From the NCBI GenBank assembly GCA_947034885.2, contig OX344749.2, forward strand, positions 51,365,682-51,429,681: DNA of 64,000 bases. The letters are read 5' to 3'. The translations under genes were made by a program, and so were the position numbers. Shown here in pieces: positions 40,401 through 53,500 of this stretch. The notes beneath the pieces are model-generated. The model was not told the origin of the DNA. It was given only the letters and a program-made list of their open reading frames with translations, and searched no databases. The stretch is from Thuidium tamariscinum. Taxonomy: Eukaryota > Streptophyta > Bryopsida > Hypnales > Thuidiaceae. The first letter of the stretch is position 1, and each line of letters begins with the position of its first letter.

Positions 40401-41344
40401 GTATCCATCTCCTCAACCATTGTACTTCTCACTAAATTCTTGTATACAAAGACCAATTTACATTACAAAAAGCAAGGTCATATCATGTTTTTCTTACACA
40501 AGCTTGGTTTGTACCTGCATTCAAACTTGCATTGCAAAATTTATCCAACTTGCATTTGTGAGAGGTGACTTCTTCATGGTGTCAAAGATTAGAAAAATGC
40601 ATTATAAAGCAAGGTAGAAAGAAACTTTGTTAAGAATTAGTCTAGATTAAGTTGTCTACAAAAACTCAAGAACATAACTTACACTAGCTCAAATTCACCA
40701 TCATGTGGTGAAATGGTTTTATGTTGAATCTATGTAAAATATGATACAAGGTGTGTTGAAATCAACATGAAGATAATACAAAACCATTTAAGCCCATAGT
40801 AGATTTGGACTAGTGTTAATTTCTTTCCAAACATTCTTTTGCCACTTCATAATATTACATGATAATAATCTCTAAAAACAATAGTTTTTCATCTAATCCA
40901 ATATAGGTATATAATACTTGAATATATAGCCAATAATAGATATGAAAGTGAAAAGATATGATACCAAGCAAGACATTAGATCTTCTTTGATGTAATGTCC
41001 TACCATACCATATGTCTACATCAAGGTCTTTATATTTCAAACCAAAATTCAAAAATTCAAATTGAAACTATTTTCTAAGAAATACAAAATCATAACTATA
41101 GTTTTAATGTCGTATAATACAAACCATTGTTGCATCCTAAGTAACTTGTGACAATAATTCTTGATATTTTACTACTAATACTCCATGCTTCAAATTGAAA
41201 TTGGTCCCTCCATGGCAAAGGCCACCACTTTGAACATCTCCATACCTTACAAGTCCCATGTCTATACCAAAAATTGAATGGCTCATGAACCTCCAAGTGA
41301 GGATCTCCATCCACCTCAAGAAAAAAATGCTTTTGTACATGCAT
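34405..41344 (-). CDS. Multi-exon AT-rich gene of unrecognised family, with a membrane segment
   Basis: Eight exons join in consistent phase: 40355-40263, 39318-38818, 38571-38333, 38199-37936, 37533-37383, 37214-37126 and 35379-35262, plus a last exon 34520-34405 that ends in TGA. An exon ending at 34644 in the right phase for the last one precedes it, but its start is not resolved. Upstream frames at about 41344-41130 (FNFWYRHGTCKVWRCSKWW) and 41065-41000 probably supply the N-terminus, with uncertain splices. The long exon holds a hydrophobic stretch (WIILVLVIALSIALLPLL) followed by Trp-rich segments (PLWDPSKNVWKVKRLG). Later exons are rich in Trp, aromatic and acidic residues (SWAKKHGFDLQTIEGEEG; RFTYLTKDIFIPFVNV). 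I recognise no domain. Codon use is AT-biased. Introns contain four DNA elements. It may be a lineage-specific membrane protein. Confidence 0.6.
34815..35111. mobile_element. Tc1/mariner-type MITE, 297 bp
   Basis: Inverted ends AGGTAGTATGCTCTAAAAG and CTTTTAGAGCATACTACCT are exact over 19 bases and flanked by TA on both sides (34813-34814 and 35112-35113). The interior (GGAATTGGCATCTAACCCAAG) matches the copy at 35422-35738. It lies in an intron of the unrecognised minus-strand gene. Confidence 0.85.
35422..35738. mobile_element. Tc1/mariner-type MITE, 317 bp, second copy
   Basis: The ends AGGTAGAAGGCTC and GAGCCTTCTATT are flanked by TA (35420-35421 and 35739-35740). The interior GGAATTGACATCTAACACAAG, then GTTTCATA, lines up with the 34815-35111 copy in the same orientation, diverged. 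It lies in the next intron upstream in gene terms. Confidence 0.75.
35940..36820. mobile_element. Inverted, diverged copy of the 911-bp TTAA-target element
   Basis: Read on the minus strand, landmarks of the 20630-21540 element recur in order: GGCAAAACTTTTGCTC near 36110, AGGATCTTGTAG near 36710 and TCAAAATTGTCATTCC near 36775. The outer ends are eroded, so the boundaries are approximate (within 20 bases or so). It lies in an intron of the unrecognised gene. Confidence 0.55.
39439..39655. mobile_element. CACTA-type foldback MITE, 217 bp
   Basis: The ends are CACTAGTAGAAACCCC and GGGGTTTCTACTAGTG. Arms of about 95 bases fold back (AAATCCGTCAAGAAAAATTA with its complement). TTT is duplicated at 39436-39438 and 39656-39658. 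It lies in an intron of the unrecognised minus-strand gene. Confidence 0.9.
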
Positions 41345-44300
41345 TGCACAAAACTACGGATCCAACTAGGATAAAATATAATGACAAGAAAATGGAAAAT
41401 TATATAGTATAGACAAAATGTATTATGAGAAGGGTGAGAGCAATGCAAAACATTGCAATTGAGAGAAAATAATAAATAAAACCTATGTCTCTATCATTCA
41501 ATCACATCATTGATTCGAATAATTGTTTCAAGGACTACATTGACAAATTCAATTGTTTATGATCAATAATTTACCAATTTAGACTACCAATACTAGCATT
41601 TAATAGTGGTAGCCTCTACATAGTTCTAAGAAGATTTCACCAAGAAAAAATGTAAATAATAAGAGAAAATAGTAGAAAGTGGCAATTGTAAGAAATTGAA
41701 TTCTTCAATCTTCCAAAGTCTAAATGTCGAAGTGATGTACAAGAATTGCAGTATAGTTACAAACATGAGAAAGCTACACCAATTGAACAATGTCTTGTGT
41801 ATTTCAATCAAAATTTGATTTTGAAATGAAAGAGAAACAATGTTTTTTAAAATAATTGAATCCTATAATCTTTTTTTAAAGTTGGCAAAATCCAAGTGAT
41901 GCACTAAAAATTAAATCACCACCCAAACAATTTTAAAGAGCTTCAACACAAATGATATCCAAAATCCTCAAATGTTAGGAATAGGGATTCTTAAATAAGA
42001 GAGTTGATATACAAACTACAAAAGATGAAATCAATGTGAATCAAATAATGGTTTTTAAGTGAATTATTTCAACCTTCATCCAAAAGATGGATGAAGGTGA
42101 ATATTTTGGACAAGTGAATTTGAGATTGATTCACACACTAAATATCATCCACATATTCAGAATGATTTAATAAATCATTCATTTGATTATTTATGATTAT
42201 TTCTAATTGAATGCATTAACTAACACCCATGTGGAATGAGTATAGTGGAAAAAATCAAGAATGATGTATTCAACATCCGACAATTGGGATGAATTTTATA
42301 TGATTTCCATCTTCAAGATGAATGTATGTATTTGTTTTGAATGAATAGTTTGAATTCTAAAAGGCAAATGACTTGTAGGGATAAAACTACCTCTTTAGTT
42401 TAAAAATAATGATTTAAGTGGGGCCAAAATTTAGATGACTAGAACCAATAAAGAATTTTTTAATTAAGGATTATAAAAAATATTGACAAAAGATGAATTT
42501 GTATAAGACCTAGGTCAAAGTATTAAAACTGATAATAAATTTGAAGTTAGGTTTCTTGCCTTGCTTTAGGGATTAACATTCATTACAATGAAATGTTTGA
42601 AGTCTTTTCATGATTTTTACCATTGAAAATTTCAACATACAAGTGTTAATTCGAAGCTATTGCAATTTATACTTATAAAAGAAAATCGCATTTCAACAAT
42701 TGCAAGGTAGATTGTGTAATGAATTTGATGTTTTTTTTAATGTGAAATTAAGTTTTTTGGAAGTGCATTTTAGTGTACTAATACATTTTGTCACTTGTTC
42801 TTGTTACCTTCAATCCCCCCAAAATTTTAAATGCAAATTTCTAAAATATTGTCGGTAAAGACAACATACCAAAAATAAGAAATGTATATTTCTCTTGGTA
42901 TAAACTCCTATAAAATTTTGCACTCATAATTGGTGTGCATACTAATAAACAAGCTCTAAAAACATCAATATGGAAAAAAACACAATTTGCTTCATTGGGA
43001 ATAACTATAAATTCATGCTCTTTTTTAATAATTAAGATTCACTTGGAAAATTTGGGCATTTTAGGGTTAATTTGTGAATCTCTTTGACTCATTTTGACAA
43101 AAATATTCAAGACTATCACTTTTTAGTGCATTCAAAACAAGAGAAATATAAAATATTTTTCTAACTTAATTTTAGAAATATATAATGAAGTACTACAAGA
43201 ATTTGTCATAAATATTTTAGATCATTTGACTATATTGATTGCAAGAATATAATGTTTGAAGTTAAGAGAAATAAATTTTGTACCTTATCCAATAGAATCA
43301 ACATAGTCTAACTCAACATTGTGGAAAAAGAGGCACTAACCAACTTTGGAATCTCAAGCCATTTGGTAAATAATTACATTATTTACTTGTGTACCAATTT
43401 TCAAAGATAATGGACATCTCTAATAGACTCTAAAACATCTTATATTAATAGGATATTAAAAAAAACCCTAAGTATATATGGGCATAATTTCAATTTATCT
43501 AAGAGAAGTCAATTTTAGGAAGAATCAAAATCCTAATGTTCAATATAAAACCTTAATTCTCTTTATCAAATACAAAATAAATGAAATCTCAAAATAAATC
43601 TCATTAATTTACACTAGAATTTATACTAGTATAGATTTTATAATTGTTCTAAAACTATCATTTTTAGTGCATTAAGTGAAAATTGAGATTTTTTTTTTCA
43701 TTTTCAACCACATATTATTTCTCTACACTACTATGAAAATGTGTGGACAAAATTCAACCCATTTGGATTTATAGATTGTTAAATACAAGCATTCAAAACT
43801 TCTCTACTTGCCCAATTGCTTGCCTTCTCCTAATAGCACGTTGTCCAAGTTACCTCCAAACTTTTGATCCCCACAACTTTTTATTCAATAACTCAATTGG
43901 AAAAAAATTATATTTTGAGAAAGTTCATAGAAATGTGCAACTTTAATAAGAATTTCACTTTCAACTGGTCAAAATTGACTTTAAAATGACCTATTTGAGA
44001 TTCCAATTGTAAACTTAGTGGACATTATTTTGTTGTTTAGTTATTAAATAGTTTTTCAAAAGTCAAAATTTACTTTTCATAAACCTCTCTTTAAAAAACT
44101 GTTTTGTCTAAATACTCCAATTTTCTTCTTACAACTATTGTTCAATTCTATTTGAAATTCAATTTTCTTTTTCTTTTGTGCAAGGTTTAGCCAATTCTTC
44201 CAGTGACATCCGAAGGGAAACATTTCAAGGAAAAGGAACTTAGATTTTTTTCTGTCCACCCTCTCCCTCCGCTGCCCGCTGCCCAATTTCACTTCCCGGC
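41345..44300. other. AT-rich intergenic with an eroded transposon copy
   Basis: No exon was recognised. From about 43071 to 43290 the sequence (TTAATTTGTGAATC.., TATCACTTTTTAGTGCATTC, AATATAATGTTTGAAG) matches the left part of the 26355 element in order. It is a weathered copy of the 911-bp TTAA-target family without its C-rich end. The rest holds nothing visible. Confidence 0.5.
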
Positions 44301-44892
44301 TGCCCGTGGACACGGAGATGGACATGGAGGCCGGCGGCGTTGCTGTGCGCAGGAGCTTGGATATGGAGCCAGCCAGCTCCGAAGCTGCCATTGGAACTGA
44401 ACTTCGCCCTTTCCTTGAGATGGTGGCAGTGAGGCCGATGCCCTCACTCTCGCGGCGAATTTCTGCCTTCACTTTCTTGCACTGCGATTTTGCTTTGAAC
44501 TTGTTGTACTTGGTGATCAGTTTCGGCGGAGTTTAGTCGAAGCATGGCTGTCCAGCTTCCTGAAAACTACGAATTGTGCACCTCTGTTTCGTGACATTCT
44601 TCGACGGCTAGCTTACTTTATGTGTCAACATTGGAGATTTTCCGTAATTTTGGTGCCCGAATTGCTGGTTCTGGGGTTTATTTAGGGTTTCTGAGTTGTG
44701 GGAAAGGTACGGAATCGTTCCTTCTCCCGACTCGTTCGATTTCTTTAGCGTCCACAACTCTTTTGTATTCGTCTACTGGTCTTGATTATTTATGCAGTTT
44801 TTAGATGTATAAAATTGTGTTTATGTTGTTCTTTTTCAGAGAATTGCCTTGAGATGTTGTAGAGCGCATCGTTTTTCGCGAAGGAGGACAGA
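44301..44892 (+). promoter_or_regulatory. GC-rich leader with upstream frame
   Basis: Composition turns sharply GC-rich at about 44260. A 76-codon plus frame (44306-44536, starting MDTEMDMEAGG) and a minus frame overlap here, and neither resembles a known protein. I take the stretch as promoter and 5' UTR of the gene starting at 44893, with a possible upstream open reading frame. A separate first exon joined by splicing cannot be excluded. Confidence 0.4.
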
Positions 44893-47282
44893 ATGCTGAT
44901 GTCAAGGTTGATGCGAGGCCGCCTATCATCATCATTTAGAACCGTATACCGCGATGTTTCTTCTTCCAGCTGTTGTGTCAGAGGTATAGTTGTGAATCGT
45001 GAGTTCCAAATGGTTATAAGAGCGAACTGGTGTATTATGGTGTCTTGATCCGGTCTAGGATATTTGATAACCGCATGCTCAAAGTCCTTTCCTGAATACT
45101 CTTAGTGGCTGAGTGCAGAGTTTCAATTTCAAAATATAGCAGTGGACTAGGTCATTTGTAGCATTATGAGGATCATGAGTTTACAAATCTGTGCATATGT
45201 GCATCGGTGCCTTCAATGATAGCTCTACAGGTAGACCTTTTGTGAGATGGTTTTGTTGTCAATTGATCGCTTACGCGGTAAACCAGTTTTAGGGTTTTCT
45301 CTGGGTCAATTTCTCTGTTAACTTCCAAACATTCACCAGGCCATGGACTCGCATTATCTTAACTAATTCTTCTTCTTCTCCTCCTCCTCCTCCTTCTTGT
45401 CATGATTTTGTAGTCATGGTTGCTATTGATATTTTGATTTTCTTTGAAGAAATCTAGGCCTTTTGGAATTCAAATTTGCAACTTCATGCTTCCAATCGTT
45501 TGTCACATTTCATACCTGGCGGTTATTTAGAGGACTTCGAATTTAAATGTCGGAGCTCCGTTGTGATTACGATTAACGAACCTGCTCTTGAATGGTTTGC
45601 AGAACATGAGGGTCTTCCATTGAAAGGGGTGCAAAGAGGGTACTGTACATACCGGTTGTTTGCTTCAACTAGCTCGCACGAAAGTGTCACTTCAACGACT
45701 TTGAAACATTTGCAACCGAATTTTCAAATAAGCAGTAAGTGATCTGGATTACTGTTTCTTCCCAGATCCTTCCCAAGTCATGTGTGTCGCACAGGAAGCT
45801 CTTCATGTTTCCATCAATATTAGCACTCCATACGAATCTCTTAGTTTCTTATGTCCCATGAGTCATTGCCCATATCTCTGTGGTGATTGTTGTCAAGCAG
45901 GTAGGAAGTATCAAGTGCGAAACATCGTGGGATTGACGTTTGCTACGAGCTGTTTGGCGACACGGAATGGACATGCAGAGGTTATAAGGTGTGAACAGGG
46001 TAAGAATAATTTCACTTTGTTGCTTGTAGAGTTTTGTAGTACTGGCTCTTGGTATAGTGGAGGGAAATCGAATTTTGGGCATATCATCCATGCTAGACAT
46101 ATCCAACTGAATGGAATCGCTTTGTTTGCCTACCACTTTTCCTTTACATTGTTCGACTTTTGTTACATACTTCTGTCAGTAAGCTTATCTTCTTGTGGGC
46201 CTTTGCAGCTCAAGTGGGAAAAGCGGTCCCAACGTTGCAGCAAACTGTGATTAAAGTTGAGGAGAAAAAGGATTCTAGGATTGTAATTGCATTGAAATTT
46301 CTGTGGATGCCTGCACTGGTCTTATTGACAGTGGTCACAGGGTATCATGTACCTTATTCCCTTGCAATAACTGTAGCTTTGCTCCTATGGAGCACCAAAC
46401 CGAAGGCGAACTCCATATATGATTGGGTTGAAAAGGTTGGTCACCTTTCCGCCTTACACATATAATAAGGTCTTCAATCCTGCGATCTACTTACGTTGGG
46501 TAGTGGTGTATATTAGTGAGCATTATCTGATGCCAAATTATCATCTGTCTAAGATGTCTAACGTGTATTGCGTATTTGGTTTCATTTTTAAACTCATAAT
46601 GCATGTGCCCATTCTATTTGCAGAGAAGGCTGCAGGAAGCTCTAGAGAAGCAGACGATTGAAAAACTTGGATTCAATGTTGGTCTCTTCTCCTTCCCCTG
46701 AATACTTTTGTTAAACACTAAGGGCGTTGAGAGTTCTCTTGTAAAGTTCTCTTGATGGAGCTGAGAGTTCTCTTGCAGGGTTGAGAGTTCCCTTGTAGAA
46801 AAGCAACATATTAGCAGTGTTTATGCTGACCGTCCCTGTTGTAATTTCCTTGCTGAGTTTGTAATCCTCGCTTAATGTGAGCTTCTGTCTGAATTACGTG
46901 TGACAACGCAAAGTGATCATTGAAGGGAATTATTGAGGGCGATTGGCTTGTATAGTAAAGTGGGAAGTTGATTTACGTTACATTGGGTTTTCTATTTGGT
47001 TTAAGAGCGTTGTGGCTGTTGCAGTTTAATCTTAAAGCGACTGTGATGCATGTGGAGGTTCGTGACTACACGCTTTTCTGCCTGGCCCAAGTCACGTCAA
47101 TGACACAAACGGCGACTTTGGTGGGGTTCCTAGGCGGGTGGTTTGTTATCTACTCCTCTTCGTCCACCATCACGGCTCTCGGTTTGCGGTCACTTCTCCC
47201 TACCACTCCTCCTGCCTTGAAAAAATTTCTCGACAGATTTGACTCGGATGTGATAACGGAGCATTCTGTATTGGAAAAATGA
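44893..47282 (+). CDS. Unrecognised membrane protein, probably organelle-targeted
   Basis: Six exons, 44893-44983, 45603-45734, 45901-45999, 46209-46435, 46624-46677 and 47025-47282, give 286 residues with intron phases 1,1,1,0,0. The N-terminus (MLMSRLMRGRLSSSFR) is Arg/Ser-rich and free of acidic residues, like a mitochondrial or plastid targeting peptide. Two hydrophobic segments at about 131-152 and 156-168 (FLWMPALVLLTVVTGY; YSLAITVALLLW) are joined by a short HVP turn. They are followed by a charged segment, a VEVRDYTLFCLAQV motif and a third hydrophobic stretch (ATLVGFLGGWFVIY). I believe such proteins occur in plants without known function but cannot name the family. The start of exon 2 could instead be near 45533. 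Tandem repeats occur in intron 5. Confidence 0.7.
46726..46800. repeat. Short tandem repeat in an intron
   Basis: Three to four imperfect copies of a GTTGAGAGTTCTCTTG unit follow one another between the last two exons of the unrecognised membrane-protein gene. Confidence 0.75.
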
Positions 47283-50200
47283 CTATACACTGTCACGACA
47301 GAGCTAGTAGAGAATTGGACATCAAAGTCATTTAACTAGGGAGAGCTTTGTACATAGACATTCTTAACGGAGAATCAGACTTGATGACTTTTTGGAGAGT
47401 ATGTGACCAAAGGCTTGCTATCATTCATTAGCTTGTCATCCACATCCGCATCATGAATTATTGATGGGCATCACTTTCAATTGTAACCGATTTCTTCCCG
47501 GATGAGAAGTTGAATGTCATTATAACCTCTACAGAACGAAGGGAGATGAGTTATAAGATGCAATGCAAGTTGTCCTCCACACCCGTGACTTGTAAGAAAC
47601 TTTATACTTTTGAGCTCCTTCATGGTCAAAGATGCTCCTGTGAGATAAATCTTAGATGTAATATAGTTGGGTAGTTCAGGCTTGTAATTGTGACCCTTCT
47701 ACTTCAAAATCTAACAATTCATAGCTTATTTATGGTCTTGAAATAATTCATAGTTTAGTTCATTAGAAGTTTCTCAATTGTGGAGATGAGACCCTCGACC
47801 AGGAAGGTAACCATTCTAATTAGGAAAATACAATTAAACTGATGTTTATAGAATGTTAAACCAAGAAGGATGTTGTGGACAGTATGGGTGACAGAATTCT
47901 TCAATGGAGCTCAGATGTGTAGATGTTCATCTTTTGGAATTTTGTATGAAAAGGGAAGGTCTTGCATAGGATTGGTAGTTTGACCTTCAATGAATGTTCT
48001 TGGGTCTTTTTAAGCAAATGATTTGAACATGGTATCAAAATGGAAGATGTTGTGATGGTGACCAACTTGCCTTTGGATTGATGGATGATGAGCTTCACAA
48101 CTCATTGTAGAAAAATGGAATGTACCTATTGGTCAAATAGTTGGAATATTCTAGTGACTATTTTGATGATAGGGGCATGTGTCTTTCTAGGATTAAATCT
48201 GACTTTTTGAATGGAAAATGAATCTAGTAGGTAAAATATTGTATGTGAAGGTTTCATTTGGCATGCAAGTGTTGAAATTGAATTTTCACATCAAATTTTT
48301 AGGGGTTTGTGTCACTTCACACCATTTAGAAGATGACATGTGTAATTTTTTTTAAGTGATTAAATTTATGCCAAACTGAACCTTTGCATAGGCTATCAAA
48401 AATGGTGATATGTGTAGTTGTAGCCACTTCTCCATCAATAATAGTGTTGTCTTCTTATAGATATACTAGTTGGTTTAATATCTTTGGAATTTGTGTCAAT
48501 GTGGTCATAAGAAGTAGGTTTTGTACTATAAATTATGTATTGTTAGTGGAGATTTGAGCTTTTAGAAGACTATCAGTTCCCAATGCTAGAAACATTATGG
48601 GAATATGGGGAATGCCTTTACATCAGCTAAAGACATGGTCCAGAGACTATTATGTTAGATGATATTAGTTAATTAGTTAAGTTTAGTTAAGTTAAGTTAA
48701 TTAATTATTAAATATTTTTTAAATCATTTTTTTGCTTTTTAATACATTTTGAAATTTTTTTAATTCAGAAATTCAAACCAACAAGGGCTAGTCTGCAACA
48801 TTGGGGACTAATTGAAGGAATGGCCCTAAAACAATCTCTTAGAGGTTTGAAACCCCTCTAAAGTTTGCACAATATTTGTAAGGAAATTACCCCCTATTTT
48901 CTTGTGCTTTTCCTAAAACTATATTCACCTTACATGGCCTACTTTGTATGACCATTTTAACCCACAAATGATGCTACATGCATTTTTTGGTCAATGAATG
49001 ACAAAAATGCAAGTATTCATCCTTAAAATCTTGTTGGGAAAGGGGATGTCTTCTACAACAATTTGACTTCCAATGAGTGCTTTTGAAATTTTTAAACCAA
49101 TTGTTTACACAATGCTAAAAGGGATGATTTCTATAGTAAGCAATCTATTCTTAAAAGGTTAATGGCATATGGAATTTACATCATCACATCTTAGTGTGGA
49201 GGCACAAATATTCAACTTCTTTGTTAATTGCACAAGTATAATGCTTCAATTTCATAATTCGAAACGCCTAGAGGAGCACATGTCAATTGAAGCAAAGTGT
49301 CAAATACAACATCAACGCTCAAGTCTAAATAATAAGAATTGAACCCCTCTTCTACCAAAGTTTTGGAGTGATTAGGTATGATTTGCCTCCCACACTCATA
49401 GCCATAGTGAGTAATGTCAAAAGAATCTTAGCAAATGAGAACGAATGGTTTGAAACAACTAATAAAATTTTAATTCTTCAAAATTCTCTAAATCCAAGGG
49501 TGCTATAAAGTAGTGACTCTCAAATGTGCGATTTTCTATGTCAAATCATAATTGTTATTATTCATCAAATTTTCAAATTTTTTTTGTTGGCAATTGATGG
49601 AAGATTTCAAAACACCAAAAAAAAGTTTCATTTGGAAATTCCATGCTAAAGTTATTGAGGGTCAAAGCTTTCTTCGGTAGTTGTTTCTTCAGAGGTATAT
49701 ATTGACTAACTGGATGTACAGTACATCCAGTGAAGATGACATTTGCGGGTCAGGCACTTTTGGGTCAGGCATTTCCTACCTTATATTTTCAATTGAAACG
49801 AAACTGAAATAAAAGTGAAATGAAAGTGAAATGACAATTTCGAAGTTCAACAAGAAACCTAGGGTATCAAGAGAGACAATTTGTTTTCAAAGGGTTTTGA
49901 ATGGTAACAAATACCACTTGAGAGTAGCTAGCCGCGTTATGAGAGTGGTCCGGAGATAGCGAATGACGAGAAATGACGACCATGGCAACAATGAGGAAGT
50001 TTGGATTCAAAGCAATTGAAGGAAAAATATCTGCCTCATGATTCATGAGATGACCTTTATTTTTCAGCTAAAGCTACTACAGATTCATCATCGAAATGAA
50101 TGTGTTAACAACTCTAACCACTTTGATGGTGTCAAACTGTCAATGCGACTTGAAGTATGAAATTTAGGATAGTACAGGGGAACTCTCGAGTAATTCTTTT

Positions 50201-50517
50201 CCTGCGTTAAATGCCTCACGGGCAGTGACAAATGAATGATATCAACAATTCCAACGCACTTGCATCAGAAGAGATTAAACCTGCGCTTATAGAAAGCACC
50301 AATCCCTAACTCGTAGTTAACATCCTGATTGGCGATTTATCCCATCTCAACGACATTTTATTATAAAGCTGGGCCACCTGACGTGAGAGCGTCCCGTACC
50401 ATTTGTGCGCAGCAGATAATAGTTCAAAAATCTCTGCAAGAAATCCGCCAAGCACACTGAGAATTTATGTACTGAAACCACAGTACAAAACCATTCTCTG
50501 CAGCAAACAAAGCTTCA
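47283..50517. other. Convergent intergenic, AT-rich
   Basis: Two genes converge on this interval, so their 3' UTRs lie at its ends. No coding exon was recognised. A near-perfect palindrome is at about 49709-49731, and a duplicated GGGTCAGGCA follows at 49747-49771. From about 49680 to 50400 composition is more balanced than in the AT-rich core, but I see no gene. Confidence 0.5.
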
Positions 50518-53500
50518 TCAACGGGAATTGTCAGATCTAAATGTACACATCTGAAGTAGTGTCAAGAACCATTTACCTAGTCGTAACCGTAGATGAGCGT
50601 AGTCAAGTTTTGCCCTTGTAAATGCCAACAATCCCTGTTCGTGAAGACCTGCCATAGGACTCGAACATCGTTTTGTTAACCTTAGAGTGACAATACTACA
50701 CAACCTGTCAAACAAACTCACAGACAGAAGAAATTGCAATCTCCACACACACAAATCACACAAGACAAAGTCTCTACTCTATCTGGAAAAATTATCTAAA
50801 TGTTCTACCACTTTAATAAAATAGACAGAGGCCCATACTTGGTTCTCCAGGATGTTGAAGGGCTAGGCCTGTAACAGCGTTCTTGACATAAGCCATGAGA
50901 CGGGTTTTACGGGTTGCTCCTAATCTGTGTGCCAGAGACCTTACCAGACCACTGTCGAATAAAAGGTGAGAAACAGCACCACAAAAGTTCATCAGATCAA
51001 GGAAAGGATCATAAAGATCATTCAAACAAAACAGCTCATGATTGAAATCTCTAGCCCTGGCTCATTTACCAAATGCAAGATCAGAGAAGGAAAGATGACA
51101 AGAAGGAAAGATGAAATAAAAACAGGGACAGGGATGGGATTTACTCTGTCCTTAGCACGATAAGAAATTCACGATCTAGACCTTGCAACCATTCTGAGAC
51201 GTCACCCATAGAGAGACGTCTCACTTCCTGCTTCAGCACCTTTTGCTCCTCTGGGGTCATCATCTGACCAAATGACGACTTACTGCATAAATCCAAAACA
51301 AACACTCGCGAGTGATTATCAACTCAGTGAACAGATTGAGTTACTCGTTGCAGGTGAAATCAATGTCACCAATTTTTCCTTGTTAGAGCCCAACAGATGA
51401 ACAGGGTAAGAATTGAAAACATAAACCCTGAAACTAACAAATGTAGAAAAGGAGGCCTTCATACCTCGCTATAGCCCGACCAGTAAATATGACAGGCAGA
51501 AAATGAGCATATTGCCCTGCTCCTAAATTCTTTCCAGTCTCTAGTATTTCCTCCCCATCAAGAAGGATGAGAGCCCGCCATAACCGGCAAAAGTTCGTAC
51601 GAAATTTCTCGTCAAGGTCTCTATAGAGTCCGTGATCTAATATCACTAAACAAGGCCACACAGCAAGGATAGCATCAAATTCAAATTCATGTGCTGGCGA
51701 AATTCATCTTTTTAAGACCACGTCACATGCACAATACTTTCATGAACCTTAAACTTCACTTTTATGTTCACAATATGGTATTTCAAAACTCCTCATTGAC
51801 GTTAAAAATCCACTTTCGGCAATTAAAGTGGAATGTACTATGAAGGAACAACATTATTCTAAAGGATTCTGCAACGTGATGTCTACATAAGCATGACAGA
51901 ACATTGAACCACCAACCTATATCAAAATTGTGCTTCCCAGAGCGAGAGGGATCCCGGTGCACCAAAATATTCCCAGGATGAGGATCGCCGTGCACATATC
52001 CGTGGCAAAATATCATTTCCGCAAAAATATCCACCAACAAAGAAGCGACCTGGTCATATGAATCCTATTAGTGACCGTTGAGCACACCAGCAGCTTGAAT
52101 GGAAAGCCAATACGGATCAAACCTTGATTAGCAAATGACGAAGTTCATAACATCAACGTATAGTTGTCTAGCACATCAAGAACTTCTATAGAACTCATTC
52201 GCAACAGCCCTACCTCCTTGGGATCAACTCCCGCTTTCTCCAGGCTTTCGATGTCATCAACCTGCACAACAACACCACGATCAAACAATCAGTTCGAAGC
52301 TAATTTCTACATAAAGTTTCAGGTTCCCATTTTTCATCTACACATCTGATCTTCATAAGTCTCCAATAGGACCACCTAACGAAACACGAATATCTATATA
52401 CACACACAAAAGAAGGCTACTGATTGTTTTGAACCCTCTATACTTCCAATCCTGAATATTAGAATTGACGCCTTCAATGCTCAGGTTCATTCCCTAATTT
52501 AAAACAAAACATCTTAATACTGTACTCGTTATCAAAGATTTAAACACCTATATAAAACCAGAACTGAAAACCTGACCCAGTATTCAAAGCTTTTGGGCGC
52601 CTTAGCATCAACTCTGGCAACATGAAATCCGCAATTATAACTGATTTGGTTTCTGTTTTAACATCCTTCAAAGCCCATTGGTAAAAAGATGTGAGTTCAC
52701 TACTATCAGAATATCGCAGCACTTACCTTGCACCCTTCCATGAATTCCATGGTCAGAACCCTGCTTGTTGATAATTCCTGCAATAAAAAAATCAGAATCC
52801 AGACTATGTTCTTGACAAAGGATATTTTAGAGGTCAAAAAATCCAGTCAAGAAAACAGCATTGATGGACATTCCAATTCTCGAAACTAAACTAGAGAAGA
52901 ATTGCCATCCCTATTATGTGTTCCAGACCTAGTCTGAACACAAGGTTAATATATTCAACAATAACAAGATAATTACCCTGAAAATGTGAGGAATACGAAC
53001 ACCCTGTCTATGGGCAAAACTTTTAGCAGTTCTATCTGCATTATCTGCTTCCTGAATGAAATCTGGACCAAACAATATAAGAGGATCAATGTCGACACAT
53101 TTGTATATTTAAAATGACGAATTAAACCCTCGGACCTGCATCGCTATTACTACAGTAGAAATGGACAAGAAAGTACCCAAATTACTGAAAAGTAGACAAG
53201 AGGAAAATGAAAAAAACGAAGCAAAAATAAAGACGATGTCGCGTGGTGACTCTGGATCACTTACCAAGCTCTTTCACCAAACTCTTTTCAAATTCTGGTA
53301 CTAGCCACTCAAATTGATAATCGGGAAATATCTGCAATACAAAAAATGATATCAGCTGCTTCCAAGCATGCTGAGACGCACGCCCTATTTGACTTCGATA
53401 AGATCACGAATAAGTTGAGCTTCTCAACATGAGGTCAGACGAGCTTTCCTAGAAGGCATGTCAATGATGTGCCCAAAAAAAGGATCTCTCAAATCTATCA

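Noticed and set aside
44077-44472. 131-codon minus-strand frame opposite the GC-rich leader
   Set aside because: Basic and Ser-rich with no known motif; it ends in AT-rich DNA and looks like composition chance.
45476-45602. Upstream part of the plus-strand frame ending at 45742, as coding exon
   Set aside because: An acceptor at 45602 fits the phase-1 first exon and has a better polypyrimidine tract; the upstream part has no supported link. An acceptor near 45532 remains possible.
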